Below, piece by piece: positions 49,040-61,316 of a stretch of 64,000 nt of DNA. The notes under the pieces are model-generated. The model worked only from the letters and a program-made list of their open reading frames with translations. It had not been told where the DNA came from and made no database searches. The translations under genes were made by a program, and so were the position numbers. The stretch's first letter is position 1; each line of letters opens with the position of its first letter. This DNA comes from Neurospora crassa OR74A (Eukaryota > Ascomycota > Sordariomycetes > Sordariales > Sordariaceae), in contig NC_026505.1 in assembly GCF_000182925.2 (NCBI RefSeq), forward strand, positions 3,720,001-3,784,000, read 5' to 3'.

Positions 49040-49528
49040 ATCGGCCATTTTTACCATCCCTCGCCTGATTACGAAGCTATCTGGGCTTTGTCATTCATCA
49101 TTTCAAGCAAGTCAAGGTTGAGAAAGAAGTTGTAGGTTGCGCATTACCTCTATCTATATCCCACACTTGTTCTCTTTCCATCGGTACTTTTTCAGAGGCT
49201 CGCATTTCAGCCGCATAGCGTGGGAGCTGATTGGTATACAAGGTAATTATACATAAGCAAGCGCAATGATTGTGGTAGTAGGCTGATGTTCCAGCAATAT
49301 TTGAGTACTAAGGTCTGACATTAGCAAGCCCGCATTTAATATCGTTGCCTCGTTCTCCCAATCTTCCAGCATTGGTAACATTCAGGACTCCGTATATCGA
49401 GAGGCGTCAAAAAATTGGTTCTGTTTTCCCTCCGGCTCGCTCGTGCGGTGCCGTGCTGTTGTAATAGTTCTAGTGCCGTATCCCTAGCAGTATGTGCGTA
49501 TCATCATCAACATTGCAGTGCCATGCCC
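49040..49528. other. Convergent 3' spacer
   Basis: 489 nt between the stop of the unknown-function gene and the stop of the complex I subunit gene. It should hold both 3' UTRs; nothing else is seen. Confidence 0.6.
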
Positions 49529-50192
49529 TTATTTCGACCCCAACACCGCCCTGGAATCCTCCTCCTTACCCAAGATTCCCAAGTTCCGTATCTGTCCGGC
49601 CGTCGGTGGGTTGGCCTTGTATCCGCCTTCTGCTTCGGCTTTACGATAGGCAGCTTGGAGGGCTTGGACTCTGGCGGCCTGTTGTAACGGGGAAAGATGG
49701 AATCATAAGTGTTAGTGATGAGGGACACTCTCTCTTTTGGTGTATGTGGATCTTTAATCCCCTCCCTCCACGTGGAGCATCGTATGTAAGGTTTCCTGAA
49801 GGTTTGAATGGTGATGATCTGGGGTTTGGTTGCTGTACGGACCTCCTTCTTGTGGTGCAAGCACTCGTAGTAATCCTCCAGCATCGGCGAGCACTTCTTT
49901 CTGCCCGACGCGTCCTCCTCGTTGCTGTTGACCACGTAGCAGGCGAGCACTTCTTGCCAAAAGGGAAAGCACCGGGATGGACCTGGTAGTTGTCAAGCAA
50001 TGACAGGGCATTTCATTAGCATTCCAGGTTCACGTTGATGATATGTGCAGCGGGCGATATAATCGCATCGGTTTGGCGACAAAGCATAAAGTTCAATTGC
50101 ACGTCGTTTCCAGCAACTGACTGTCCAAATTGATGGAATTGGGAATAGGTAATCAATAACATACCCCCGTTCATGCCATAGCCGGACGACAT
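49529..50192 (-). CDS. Mitochondrial complex I subunit NDUFS5 (15 kDa), twin CX9C
   Basis: Three exons, 50165-50192, 49843-49982 and 49529-49678, give a 105-aa protein starting MSSGYGMNGGPSRC. The twin CX9C pattern is exact: Cys14/Cys24 and Cys40/Cys50, the disulfide-bonded hairpin of NDUFS5 on the intermembrane-space side of complex I, imported by the Mia40 route. FPFWQEVLACYVVN and LEDYYECLHHKKE match fungal orthologues. The C-terminal AARVQALQAAYRKAEAE helix comes from exon 3. The first exon is only 28 nt. Introns of 182 and 164 nt use GTATGT and GTCCGT donors. It is divergent to sec39 with 732 bp between starts. Confidence 0.93.
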
Positions 50193-50924
50193 GGCGGGCT
50201 GTGTGTATGCGCTGCGATGGGTGTCGGCTCGGCGGGTTGTAAATTGCGGGGAAGGACCTGAGTCGTGACTCGCGTTGGAAGTGGATGAGCTTCGGTCGTG
50301 ATGCGGGTCTCTTCGCGGGTCTCCTCGACGACGGCGACAACGGCGACGTGAGGTTGAACTGCTCGGTCGAATGCGATCCACCACTGCAAGCTTCAGGTTA
50401 AGATGTGGCTAGTATCACCGGTCCACTGTGGGCCTTGAAAGTGGTGAGCCACACTTTCATGACATGAGTGTATGGTAAGCCACAGTTGTCCCCAGATTTC
50501 GCAGCTGAGACCAGAGGGGCAGCTACAAGCAGCTTGGCGGGAGCTCTTACACAGGGCTTCAGCTGAGCTTTTGGCGGCAGGCACTGGCGGGGCCCACTAA
50601 GAAGCTCCAGGGCCCCAGCCGGGCCTGGGGTTGTCACTGCAAGTGGAGGCTAAGTGACGGGGGAGCTGTTGTTGCGCTGCAGGCAATGTGTTCATCAACA
50701 ATGTTCCGGAATCCACACATTTCCTCTTCACACTCATCCCACTCTCTGTACCGCGACACATGAGTACCTTTATTGACCAAGACCTAGTTCTAACAAGGGA
50801 AAACCAGTTTAATATACCACTACAATAGTTTTTCCATCGGCACGACTAGCCATGAAGTCTGAAGGCATCCCAACGCCCAATCGACTATAAGCATCGCATC
50901 CCTCTAAACGAAGACTCCGCGACA
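50193..50924. other. Divergent promoter region of NDUFS5 and sec39
   Basis: 732 nt separate the two start codons. Both promoters must lie here. An open frame on the minus strand directly before the NDUFS5 ATG encodes Arg/Ser-rich sequence and is probably leader, not protein. Confidence 0.55.
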
Positions 50925-53900
50925 ATGGCCCTCTTCCTCTCTCCCCCTAAGCTTGTGTTGCTCGCCGTGCACCTTGCTGTCAAGGCCGACATTGATAGCT
51001 TGACCTCCCTCGCCGCTCACCATGGCTCCGTTCTTCGCAAAGAACTACTTCTACGCATCCTGCTCACATACCTTCCCGAGACTTTACGATCGAGCGACTA
51101 CGTCACCCTAATCGAACATATCGAACGTGGAGAGTTTCCAGAATCGCAACTTGATTCCACCGAGAACGAACAGAAGCATGAAATTGACGTTTCTTCGGTC
51201 GAGTCGCTTACCGAAGAGGAAGCTATCAAGAAGGTCAAGAAGCTCCGGCTGCTACCCCTGTCCTCCCCCGAGGCTCCATCCACGGCAGAGGTCGCCGCCG
51301 ACGATACAACATCTCTGTTCTTATTGCGCAGGTCCTACAAGGTGGATGAAGAGGCTGGATTACTCACTGAGCTACCCGCTCTGTTGGCGCCATTCTTGGA
51401 TCATTCCCCCGCAATCAGGTGGCTTTTGGTCTCGACGATAGTGCCGCTTCTGCGGCGCAACTGCGAATATTACCCTAACGAACCGATTCCGTACACGCTG
51501 GCGGCATTCCAGAGGTTGCCTGAAAGAACAATAGCGAACGTGTTGTTGTCGCAGACAGGCGCTCGCGAGGAGGATTATGGACAGATTGGACGGGACCTGA
51601 AGGGGATGATCGCGCCGTGGATACTGGATAGGAAGCGTTGGAATAACAAGGATCGGGAATCTGGTTCGGCTGAGGGATTGACGCCTAGAGGTCCCGACAC
51701 GAATGAGGATCTTTGTCCAGGATGGAATCAGGTATTGCGTTGGCTCACTTCGAATGCCTCGAAAAACTGGAGGGTGGCGGCCAATGCATTCGACCAGTGG
51801 GAGGGTCCCCAATCCGTGGATTTTGGGGGGATTCTAGGAGGAGGAGAGGAAGCCCAATTGAACGACGAACAACGGCGCCATCTCGACTGGACGTACGCTC
51901 AAGCTGCTCTGGCATCTACATATCTGATCTCGAATGCATCAGTTGAAGCACTGGAGGGGGCTTATGCGATTCTTAACAGGGCTGTCATCGTCACCAACCA
52001 GGACCCTCTTCCACCACTGCAGAATGCGGTGGGCTTGTTAGCACCACTTGCCGAGCAGGTTGATGGCATAGTGGCCTCGCCAAAGAACGCGACCTACTTG
52101 CGTAATGACCTCTTGGACTCATCAAACATTCTTACGTGGCCAACGGAGACGTCAACTGCTTTTTGCCAAGCCCTAATAATAAGTGCCTTCATCCTCACCA
52201 GAGCTGGGTCTCCATGCACCCTTAGGAGGGTGGGTGAGCTCGCACTGTTGCAGGATGAGCGGGAGCAAAAAGCGGAAGCCCTCAAGCTCATTCATTCTTT
52301 GGCTAACCAGGGACCAAAGACGGACGACAAGTTCTGGATGAAAGCCCGCGATGAGATACTGTGGCTTCGTGATTGGGGTGCTGAAGATGCCTGGGGTGCC
52401 ACCGACTCGAGGCCTAAGGGCATCTTCAGCCAGCTTAAGAAGGAGTTTTTGGAGGTTGAGTTCCTCAAGGCTTTGCTCACTAACACTCGTTACGCTCTGG
52501 CAAAGTCGATTTATGAAGATTCGGTTGAACGGCCATTGGACGAAAAGGTGCTGAAAGATGCCGTTTTCTCTACGGCCATGACCGCTTACGACAACGCCTC
52601 CAATCCCAACCGCACAAGGGGTGGGCTCAAGAAGTGTGATGATATGTGAGTTTTCTAGCGTCCGTGACGTTGTACGAATCACACTAACTCCAGGAACAGC
52701 ATCAAAGCATTCCCCAACACAATCTCAAAGTCTGATCCCGTTGCCCAAAAGATCGAGGCTCTTCTCCAAGCCACGCATGCCCTCAGTGAATTCCGCCTCG
52801 TACTAAAACAAGGTGAACCCTTCACACCGGTTGTTCTACGAGTTCACGCCGACCCTATCTCTATCATCGACAGAATCCTCGAACAGAACCCCAAGAGTTA
52901 CACCCGACTTCATGACCTCCTCGATATTGGAGCCGGAATGGTCAAAGCCGGATTAACAACTACCACCAAAACTCCAGCATCAAAACAGCAACACAGCAGC
53001 TACACGACCGCAACCCTCTCTTCCGAGGAGGAAGAAAAGCAACGCCTAACAGCCGAGCGCCGTATAACCGCCATGTGCATTGACGCCGCCCTGACCGAAG
53101 ACGACTTTGAGACTGCCTACTCCTACATCCTCAATCGGCTCTCCTCCCCACCATCCTCCAGGAACAGATCCTCTACCCCATCATCAGTCGTCATAGAAGA
53201 CGACTACTCCTGGAAAGCCGCCCTCCAAGCAGGCAAGTACCGACGCACCAGCCGCACCGTCCGGCCCACGCACATCGGCACCAACGCCTCCGCCAACCCA
53301 GAGATCCGCCATCTCGAGCAGCGTATCGAGTGTCTCTCCACAGCTTTACGCATCGCCCCCACCCCCACACTCCAAGAGATCCTCAATGCATTCCGAAGAG
53401 CAGAAGAGGAACTTGATTCCGCGCTCAAAGCCGAAGAAGAGGCCGAAGACGCGTGGGATGCGGCAGGGGACTCGATGCATGGTCATCATGGTGGTGGGCA
53501 ACGGGTGCCAGGGGCGTTTGGTACACCACCTGGTGGTGGTGGTGGTGGTACTAGGCAACATATCTCCGCTACAGGTATTGGGAGTGGTGGATCAAGCGCC
53601 GCTGCGGCTGCTGCGCGCTCAGCCAAATCATCATCATCATCAAACTCGCGTCATCAGCAGCTGAAGCATAAACAAACAGAAGAAGCGCCCATGTCCCTCT
53701 TCGACCTCTCGCGCGCCTCGGTCCTCTCCGCGCAAAAGAACCTCTCAGCTCTGTCCTCTCTGCAGCGCGTCGCCGGCGGACTCGGTGGTCATCTGGGTGG
53801 TGTAGCTGGTGGACTAAGCGGTAGTGTAGGCAGTCTAGTTGGTGGGTTCACCTCCTCCTCTTCCTCCAATACTACCACAAATGCTGCTGGTAGGAATAGC

Positions 53901-54200
53901 CTCAGCAGTGATCGTGATCGGGATATGATGAGGCCGGGTAGCAGAGGTAGTACGTCTACCGCCGGTGGCGGGATGACCAACAGCTTCTACAGCGACGGAA
54001 CTGGAACTGGAGGGGAGGAAGGTAATGGAGGTGGTGGTCAACAGGGGAGAGTAAGAAAGAGAGACCAACTAAGAGAAGCGGCCATGGGTACGTTGGTGTC
54101 GGGCGTGGGGTGGTTGGTGGGTGCGCCGGCGCCGACACAGGCACAAGCACAAGCACATGGGGGCAATGGGAATAATAATGGGCATAGGAGAGAAGAATAG
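50925..54200 (+). CDS. sec39: Sec39-domain protein of the Dsl1 tethering complex
   Basis: Two exons, 50925-52645 and 52694-54200, are separated by a 48-nt intron (GTGAGT donor, CTAAC branch, CCAG acceptor) and give 1075 aa. The alpha-helical N-terminal two thirds match the Sec39 domain: KLVLLAVHLAVKADIDSL, LLLRILLTYLPETLR, then TSLFLLRRSYKVDEEAGLL and RLHDLLDIGAGMVKAGL. Sec39 joins Dsl1 and Tip20 at the ER to capture COPI vesicles returning from the Golgi. After about residue 820 the protein turns into Gly/Ser/Asn-rich low complexity (GGGGGG, AAAAAARSAKSSSSSNS, GGLGGHLGGVAGGLSGSVG), which is much longer than in yeast and probably disordered. The intron keeps CDDMNSIKAFPN in frame. Confidence 0.9.
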
Positions 54201-55633
54201 GAGCAGGTGTGGTAATCTTTTTTTTTTTTTTCTCTTTTGAGTTTCTGGATAGGGGAGGGATTGCATAATTGTTTTTTTTTAGCGTTTGAGTACTGTACAA
54301 AAGAAGGTCATGATGAAATGGAACAGTGTTGACCTGTTGTTTCATCTAGTCATCGTACTTTAGGGTGGTTTGTAAACGGTCCTGGCTGCGTGAAGGGGGG
54401 AGAGGGGGGGTGACTAGTTGAGGAGCTGACTGAGATGAGGTGAGGTGATGGCGGATCGAGATGAATTTTGTGATCTCCAAATTGGTCAGTTTGTGAAAAA
54501 AAGAAACCGCAAGTTTGAGAGTACTACTGGAAGGGGTCATCATCGCTGATTGACCTTTGACAGTAAAGGTTTGGTCAAGTTCCATCTTGGATCAATCCCT
54601 TTCTTTGTTATCTACAGTCTATTCAGATAGGTTGTAGACTTGGACGACCTAGATAACTTTTATTCATCTGCGAATTACTCTTGTTCATTGGTTGGGACTG
54701 TTCAAGAGGTTCTCACCCCATCAATGGCTTGCCAAAGAGGTGCTTCTAGCCCTAGCGGCTACCACCTTTGCGGCTTGAACTCCAATTTAATCTTTATGTA
54801 ACATCTTTTTACTGTCTCCTGAAGTAGACGTAAGACTACCTAAGTCACTTCCACTAAGCAATGCACATACTTCATCCTTCAATCTATGAGATTGATTCAT
54901 TTATTGCTTAATTATACCTCTCTAGTCTGAACATGTGATACCAAATCCTCCGTTCGTTATCCCTTTTAAACAAGCCATTGTTGCCCAGAAAAGACACTTC
55001 ATATAACTCTATGCAACCGTGAAAATCAAGCTACTGCTTTGATGGCAGTAGTAAAAGTTGTACAAGAAAATCAAGTGCCAATGCGAGCCGTATTATTGTT
55101 GTTGCCATATGTAGGTAGTGGCCAAGCCGAGAAGGTAGGTATCGCTCTTCATTCCTCGTGAAAGTCTTGTTTCGCCAAGTCAGGAGCAGTCGGAACACCC
55201 TGTCCTGAATGCATCCGCCGTTGTATTTCCAGGCATCGTGTTTCATGATCACGCATGTCTGACTGATACGCGAAAGGCTTTTTGCAGCGTAAACACAGAA
55301 CCAAGCGATACTTGGTAGCATTGTTATGGGCAAAATCCAGACGTACAAAGGGTAGATGTCGCTTTAGCCATATCTTGTTCGCGAATGGCCTTTAGAACAT
55401 CTGACAGAGAAGAATGCCATACTTGGTAGCATTATCTTGGGCGAGATCCAGATGTGCGCAGGACAGATGTCGCTTGAAAGCGAGTATGGATAGCCAATGC
55501 GTTAACAGACCGGACAATCCAACTTGCCATTCAGACGGGTCGGCCTGGGTCCGTCATCATTGTTTCGGCCGAGTAGGGAGGTACCTAAAGTTTGATCGGC
55601 AGTATCTTTATGGGTGATCTCCCGAGTATGACT
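54201..55633. other. Convergent spacer holding a zinc-finger relic
   Basis: 1.4 kb between the stops of sec39 and ies1. The first part is 3' UTR-like. The right end carries a decayed zinc-finger array (separate entry). The AGGTACCTA motif occurs at 55579-55587. Confidence 0.55.
55149..55540 (-). pseudogene. Decayed tandem C2H2/C2HC zinc-finger array
   Basis: Three successive fingers can be read on the minus strand. The last is intact: LCLRCKKPFAYQSDMRDHETRC has the pattern C-x2-C-x12-H-x4-C-type spacing and runs to a stop at 55149. The one before it, in the same frame, keeps C-x2-F-x12-H with a stop where the Lys should be (LCQMF, stop, RPFANKIWLKRH). The first (KLDCPVC, stop, RIGYP ... FKRHLSC) has lost one base between its cysteines and its histidine. 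Repeat units are about 111 nt long; a 57-bp stretch at 55310-55366 matches 55421-55477 at 45 of 57 positions. This is a host gene fragment, not an active gene. Confidence 0.6.
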
Positions 55634-57947
55634 CTACTCTGATTCTGAATCACCGTCCATGCCTAACAATGTCTTGTCAAGATCGTCCAGGTCTTCCTGG
55701 TCCTCGGCGTCCCGTTCACCATCATCGTTACCATCGGCGTCATCCTCAACGTCATCACCTTCGCCTTCACCGTCGCCTAGGCCAAGTAGCGCCTTGTCAT
55801 CGTCATCCAAATCATCGACATCGTCCATGGGCGTATCGGCATCGTGGGAATCAGCGGTGTCCTGTCTCTGGATACCGTTCATCTTGCCAGTGCGAAGAAT
55901 TACCGGCTTGTTGGCGGGGACGTAAGCACGGCGACGGGCATTACGCTCCAAAATTTCGGCCTCGTCCTCAGTTTCCGCCGGATCGATGTCGTGCTTGGAC
56001 GGCGAACCCTCCCCGTCGTCTTCGTCACCGTGGCCTTCACCATCGCCGTTGGCATCTCCATTAGTGAGCTTTGGCCGCTTAATCGGCCTGATAACGCCGA
56101 GGTCCGGATCATTGGACTCCTCCCACCGGCTGAGTCGGCGCTGGGCGCGCCTTAGGGAGGCCGAGTACGAGGCGAATTCCTCTCCAAAGTCATCATCTTC
56201 GTCTTTGAGCTGGCAGAGACCAACGTAGCCTTTCTCTCGGAAGGGGTAATTCTCTCCGAATCCGGTGTAGTTCACGGCCCCTGCGAGGAGAGCCTGCTTA
56301 TTATAGTTAACAGTCTCCTCGTCCTCGCTATCGCTGAAGTCAGCCCATTCCTTGGCTTTGTCGAGCCTGTTGACCACACGGATAATGGAGCCATCGACGC
56401 GACGCTGCTTTCGGCTGCGATGGTGGCTTCGCGTGAGTCCTCTGTCCAGAATCCACTCAACGCGTTGGGACCTATTACGTTCGACGGCAAGCTGATGAGC
56501 GGTCGGTGGACGAGGTTTCCTGTGCACAACACCTTCGAGCATCTGGCCACCGGCGGGCGATGAGCCTTCGAAGATCTGATATTTTAGGGAGTTGCCACCC
56601 CTACGGTTAGTAGTCTGTGGAAAAGCGGCAGGATGCCTACCGACCAGAGCCCTAGGCGGCGGAGTAGATCTGATGCTGTCCAGGTCGCTATCAACCTTGG
56701 AAGGCCTGATTCGGGGAAGAATGCCAGTTGTGGGACCAATCTCATCACCAGCAGGGAAGCCACGGCCTCTGCCACCCTTTCTAGTTTGGCTCTCGACCAT
56801 GAACTGCTGGTCTGCCTCAATGATCTTGGCTCGCATCTTTTGCTTGTCCAAGCCGAACTTGATTTCTTCGTCGGGATCCTTGTTCTCGGCCTCCTCTTCT
56901 TCTTTCGTCATCTCTACCAAGCGCGGTACGCCCTGGTTTGCAACGTCGAGCCCGTAGTCAACACCTGCCCCGAAGGGATTCTCATCGCAGCCCTCCTCAG
57001 TAAAGTCAGATTCAAGGTAGAACCACATGAGCCATAGAAAGGCACGAGCGCGGCTGGTGCTGGAATAGTTGGTCTTCATGATCAAGTCATGGAACTCTCG
57101 ACCAGGCGGGAAATGCAGCTCGGCGATCTTGCTAGCCTGTTGGCAGATGACGAACAAGAGGTTGACGGGATTTGTCCTGGGTACGTGGGTGGCACGCGCC
57201 TTGATGGCGTCGATGGAGTTGGGCTCATCCCTGTCTTCGGCGCCTCCTTTCAGAATAGATTTGAGACGGGGTGCGTCCTGCAGTTGCTTGTACGCATGGG
57301 GGTCCTGCTGGGCCTGGAGCGAAGGGATGGCGTGGTATGTACGGAGTTGTGCACGCATTTCGGGAAAGACTGCGGAGGAAATTGTCAGCAACAAAGAAGA
57401 GCAAGGCGGATGACCCTCGAGAAAACTTACAGTTAAGGGTCGTGTTCATACGACCAATGTTGACGAGGAGACACACCATGGCCATTCCTTTTGCGGCATC
57501 ACGATCACTAAGCAGCTTGTCGCGAAGGACTTTTGATGTCTTGCTACTCCTCGACATTGTGTCGATGTAGAGATCGGCAAAGCACTGCTTGCCAATCTTG
57601 TCGGGTTCGTAGCTGTTGGTGAAAACCTTTTGTTCGTTGTCGAACACGGCCTTGAGGAAGTCGTACTGGATGTCCTTTCGCCAGAGCGGTTCTCCGTCCT
57701 CCTTTTTCAGATGCCGGATCTTCCCAATAACGTTGGTCCCTGATCCATCATCGCGGCCACGGCCTCTTTTCCCACGAGGCAGTCTAGACTCGCTTGGCTC
57801 GGGGGTGGCAGCCATGGTAGCGTCGTTGTCCTCGGTTACGCTGGCGGCAGTGTGCGAAGACTTTCCGGGTTGGTGGGCGGGGGAACTGGGAGTGTCGACA
57901 TCTGACAGTGCAGGAGAGGCAGCACGAGAGCTGGGTGAGGCGGCCAT
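55634..57947 (-). CDS. ies1: INO80 chromatin-remodelling complex subunit Ies1
   Basis: Two exons, 57431-57947 and 55634-57369, separated by a 61-nt intron (GTAAGT donor, CGCAG acceptor), give 750 aa. The conserved block begins IRHLKKEDGEPLWRKDIQYDF and continues FADLYIDTMSRSSKTSKVLR, then GMAMVCLLVNIGRMNTTLNF across the splice and FPEMRAQLRTYHAIPSLQA. This is the hallmark of fungal Ies1, a subunit of the ATP-dependent INO80 nucleosome remodeller in the nucleus. The middle part has KTNYSSTSRARAFLWLMWFY, and the second half is acidic and disordered with Asp/Glu runs (DDVDDLDDDDKALLGLGD). Basic patches such as RGKRGRGRDDG near residue 60 suit DNA or histone contact. Confidence 0.88.
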
Positions 57948-59568
57948 GGCTTTTATCTAGCTGGGAGAGCGCGGGTGGCTCTCGGGTCGCAGGTTGCTGT
58001 ACCTAATGGAAATCGGTTTGCCCGTCGGAGCTACTCGGTCTGATCCTGCTGACGAATGCTTGAGGTACCGCGGGTATGACGAAGGGGCAAGACAGCAAGC
58101 GCCCGGGGGAAGTCGCAGGACAGGACACGCAATGGAGGCTTTGGTTGGCGATGACCCGTTTGTAGTTTCCCTTGTGATGGGCCTGCAGAGTCCGACCGCA
58201 GACTCTGGGCGCGCGCGCGCAGGGAAATCGCAGGGAAATCGCAGGAAACGGCAGCAACCAGCTGGAGTTGATGCGCGATATGGAAGGAGGGGATGAATGA
58301 ATCTCGCGATTATTTTGTCTAGAGTACTGAACCGACTATGCTGATGATGATGCCTTTTGCCGATGGCGCAGAAATGGCCGAAGCGTGCGTTGATTCACAG
58401 AGGCACGTGGTGAGGGAGATGGCGATGCAAACAAATCATGACTTGGTGGGCAGACGAAGAAATTGCGAGGGAGGAGTGCAGTGGTGGTGGGAGTGGTGGC
58501 GGGAGGAGGAGACGGAAAGGGATGAAGGGATTGGCATAGCTGAGTAGGCACAAGCAGCAAGGAGTTGGCGAGAACGAGGAACACGGAGAAAGAAAATACA
58601 TTTCAACCGACATGATGCTAGCAGCTTCCCCTTCCAGGTTTGTGCCGCCGTGGTGACCGTGACCTGACAACGGGATACCTGACGGACGGGATGGAATAAA
58701 GGTAAATGTACTCTGGGCCGACCATGGATGCTTTTCCATCTGATTATTCCCAATCTCCAGCATCAAGTCATCGAGACTTCGTTGGTTGTTGAGTTGAGGG
58801 CGTGTGCCCCTAATTCTCGCAATTTGGGACCATCATCGTCAAATTGTGTGGGCGGTCGAAAGCCCCGTGTGGTGCATCGTCGCGTCCTGTTTTGGCCGGC
58901 AAAAATTGGGTGTTGCCGAGTGTCGCAGGTGTCGATGCCTGCTTCTGGCGATCGAGCCGTGTGTGTGCAGTGGGTGAGCCTTCGCCCGTCGCCCGCCCGT
59001 CGCTCATCGCGGTCAGTGACGTTTCGACCCCGGACCCTTGGCCTCCACATCGAAGGGTGACCAGGGCACTAAACGCGGTTATCTGTCGCGACGCCAAGGT
59101 GCTGCGACCCACCTTTGAAATGGTCTGAGCTTTTTTCACAAAGACTAGGTGTTTAGAGGTAAGCATCGGCATCATGGGCACATGTCGTGATGCCGCACTT
59201 GCACGTCCTTCGGAGCCACATGTCCGGTCCATGTATTTTCGACGTACTATGTCGAAACATGATTGGATGTCTCTTGCGAAACCGAGATTTACAGAAAGAG
59301 GCCATTTAATTCTCAAGCCATCTTCATTCACCATCGTCAGCTGGTGTGTTCTTTCTTATCAGCAAAGATGGCCTATAAGCCCGGAGGAGGGGCATGCCTA
59401 ACTGGGGCTGGATTAAGTAGCTGTAGCTGTAGGAGGTAGCACCGCCGTTTGTGTATCCAAGAGGAGGGGTTCCTACGACAAAACAAGCACAATAGACTTT
59501 TCTTCTTCTCAACACTCACTCTCCTCAAAACATCCACATTCCCAGAACTGCCAAATCCCGTCCTGATC
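57948..59568. other. Divergent intergenic region, ies1 and dioxygenase
   Basis: 1.6 kb between the two start codons. A minus-strand ATG frame of 174 codons (58810-59334) is free of low complexity but has no recognisable domain and is not called. A TATAAG hexamer lies near 59374, about 195 bp before the dioxygenase start. Confidence 0.5.
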
Positions 59569-61054
59569 ATGACCGGCGTTGCAAAGATTCCCGTCATCGA
59601 CATCTCCAATGACAACCAAGACCAGGCCCGAGTGGCCAAGGACCTGGTCGAGGCCGCTATCGAGCATGGCTTCATCTATATAAAGAACACGGGCAAAGAT
59701 ATTCCCGTGGAGGACGTCGACGCTGCCTTTGAATTGGTATTCCCATCATTATTCCGTTTCCTTCTTTGCGAGAAAAACAAAACACTAATGCTGAAACAAA
59801 TCCAACTAGGCCAGGAAGCTGTTCAAGGAGACGCCCGTGGAGGAGAAGCAAGCATGCACCATCCAAAAGAACAATCGAGGTGTAAGTTTAAAGCATTGAC
59901 CACACGACCAACGCTCTATTCTAACCATAACATGATATCCAGTGGTCAGCTATGCACTACGAGACCCTCGATCCCAAAAACCAGCGTGTAAGTCACCTCA
60001 CTCGTGATAATTACTCACTCACTCACTGACCACCCTCTCCTAATTCAGGTCGGTGATTTCAAAGAGTAAGTAAACCAGCCCAACCATGAACATATACCCC
60101 CATACCCCCATCGATCGATCGATCGATCCATCCATCCACCACTCCCCCCTTTCCAACAGCTGACAAAAACCCCCCTTTCTCCAGGGCCTTCAACTTCGGC
60201 GAACCCTCCCAACAAGGTAGTCACCTCCAACAACCCATCCCCCCCACCATCCGCTCCGCAGAACCTTTCATCTCCCGCTTCCACACCCTCTGCCACCACC
60301 TCTCTCTCCGCCTCAACACCCTCTTGGGCCAGGGCCTCTCCGTCTCCCCTCCCGATTTCTTCACCTCCGCTCACCTGCGCGAGAACGGGGCATCCGGCAC
60401 CATCCTCCGCTTACTCTATTACCCTCCTGCCCCGTCCTCTTTAACTGCAGAAGATAAAAAGGGAGACGGGGACGACGTTCGAGCGGGTGCTCATTCCGAT
60501 TACGGAAGTATGACGCTCTTGTTCAGGCTGAAAGGCCAAGCAGGCCTCGAGATCCAGACGCGCGAGGGCAACTGGGTGCCTGTCCCCGTTTGTCCCCCAG
60601 GCACAGAAACGGATCCGGCTCCGCCGATTCTGGTGAATATTGGCGATTTGTTGAGTTATTGGACCAATGGGTTGTTGAGGAGCACCGTTCATCGGGTTGT
60701 TTTCCCGGGAGCAGCAGGAAGTAGTACGGTGGAGGGAGAGACGGGAGGGGAAGAGAGGTATAGTATTGCTTATTTCTGCCATCCGGTGGGGACCATGAAG
60801 TTGGAGCCGGTGCCTAGTGAGAGGGTGAGAGCGTTTGGGGAGGAGCAGAATGGGAAGGGGGTACTTAATGGGGAGAGGAAGATGTTGACTGCTGATGAGC
60901 ATTTGAACATGAGGTATGCTTTCTTTCTTATTTTTTTTCTCACTTTCTGTTTTGGCTTGGATCATGTGTGTCACTTGCTAACAGGTTTTTATGTGGTATT
61001 TGTAGACTGCAGGCGAGTTATTTGAAGTTGTATGAGGATGAGAAGAAGGAATGA
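59569..61054 (+). CDS. 2-oxoglutarate/Fe(II)-dependent dioxygenase (isopenicillin N synthase-like)
   Basis: Six exons: 59569-59736, 59810-59881, 59943-59987, 60049-60065, 60185-60913 and 61006-61054, giving 359 aa with consistent phases. The N-terminal DIOX_N block is seen (VAKIPVIDISND, EAAIEHGFIYIKNTG). The jelly-roll core holds the iron ligands His204, Asp206 (HSDYGSMTLLF) and His270 (STVHRVVF) and the co-substrate site Arg292-x-Ser294 (ERYSIAYFCHP). Enzymes of this family hydroxylate, desaturate or cyclise small molecules using 2-oxoglutarate and O2. The substrate cannot be told, and no biosynthetic cluster surrounds the gene. Exon 4 is a 17-nt microexon. Intron 4 contains an ATCG/ATCC microsatellite. 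Confidence 0.88.
60110..60137 (+). repeat. ATCG/ATCC tetranucleotide microsatellite
   Basis: Four ATCG units followed by three ATCC units, inside intron 4 of the dioxygenase gene. A short ACTC repeat lies in the preceding intron near 60013-60027. Confidence 0.9.
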
Positions 61055-61316
61055 CGGGATGAGCTGGCTAAATAGATGGGGCTAGGGCACCTCTTAATGA
61101 CCAGAAACTACAAGTATGATGCCTCAGAGGTCCAACCCAGAAAAGTGATGCAGACATCAAACTCCATACCAGATATCAATACGATCTTCACCTTCTCCCG
61201 GAAATGATATGATCTATCCTCTCCTATTCATACCCAACTAACCCAAGAAGTGACAACTCCCTCCTCCGGGTATCTCCCAATGCAACACCTTTCCCCTCCC
61301 ACACACAGAAAAGAAA

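Noticed and set aside
58810-59334. 174-codon minus-strand frame divergent from the dioxygenase
   Set aside because: The composition is ordinary but I see no domain, and it lacks intron or context support.
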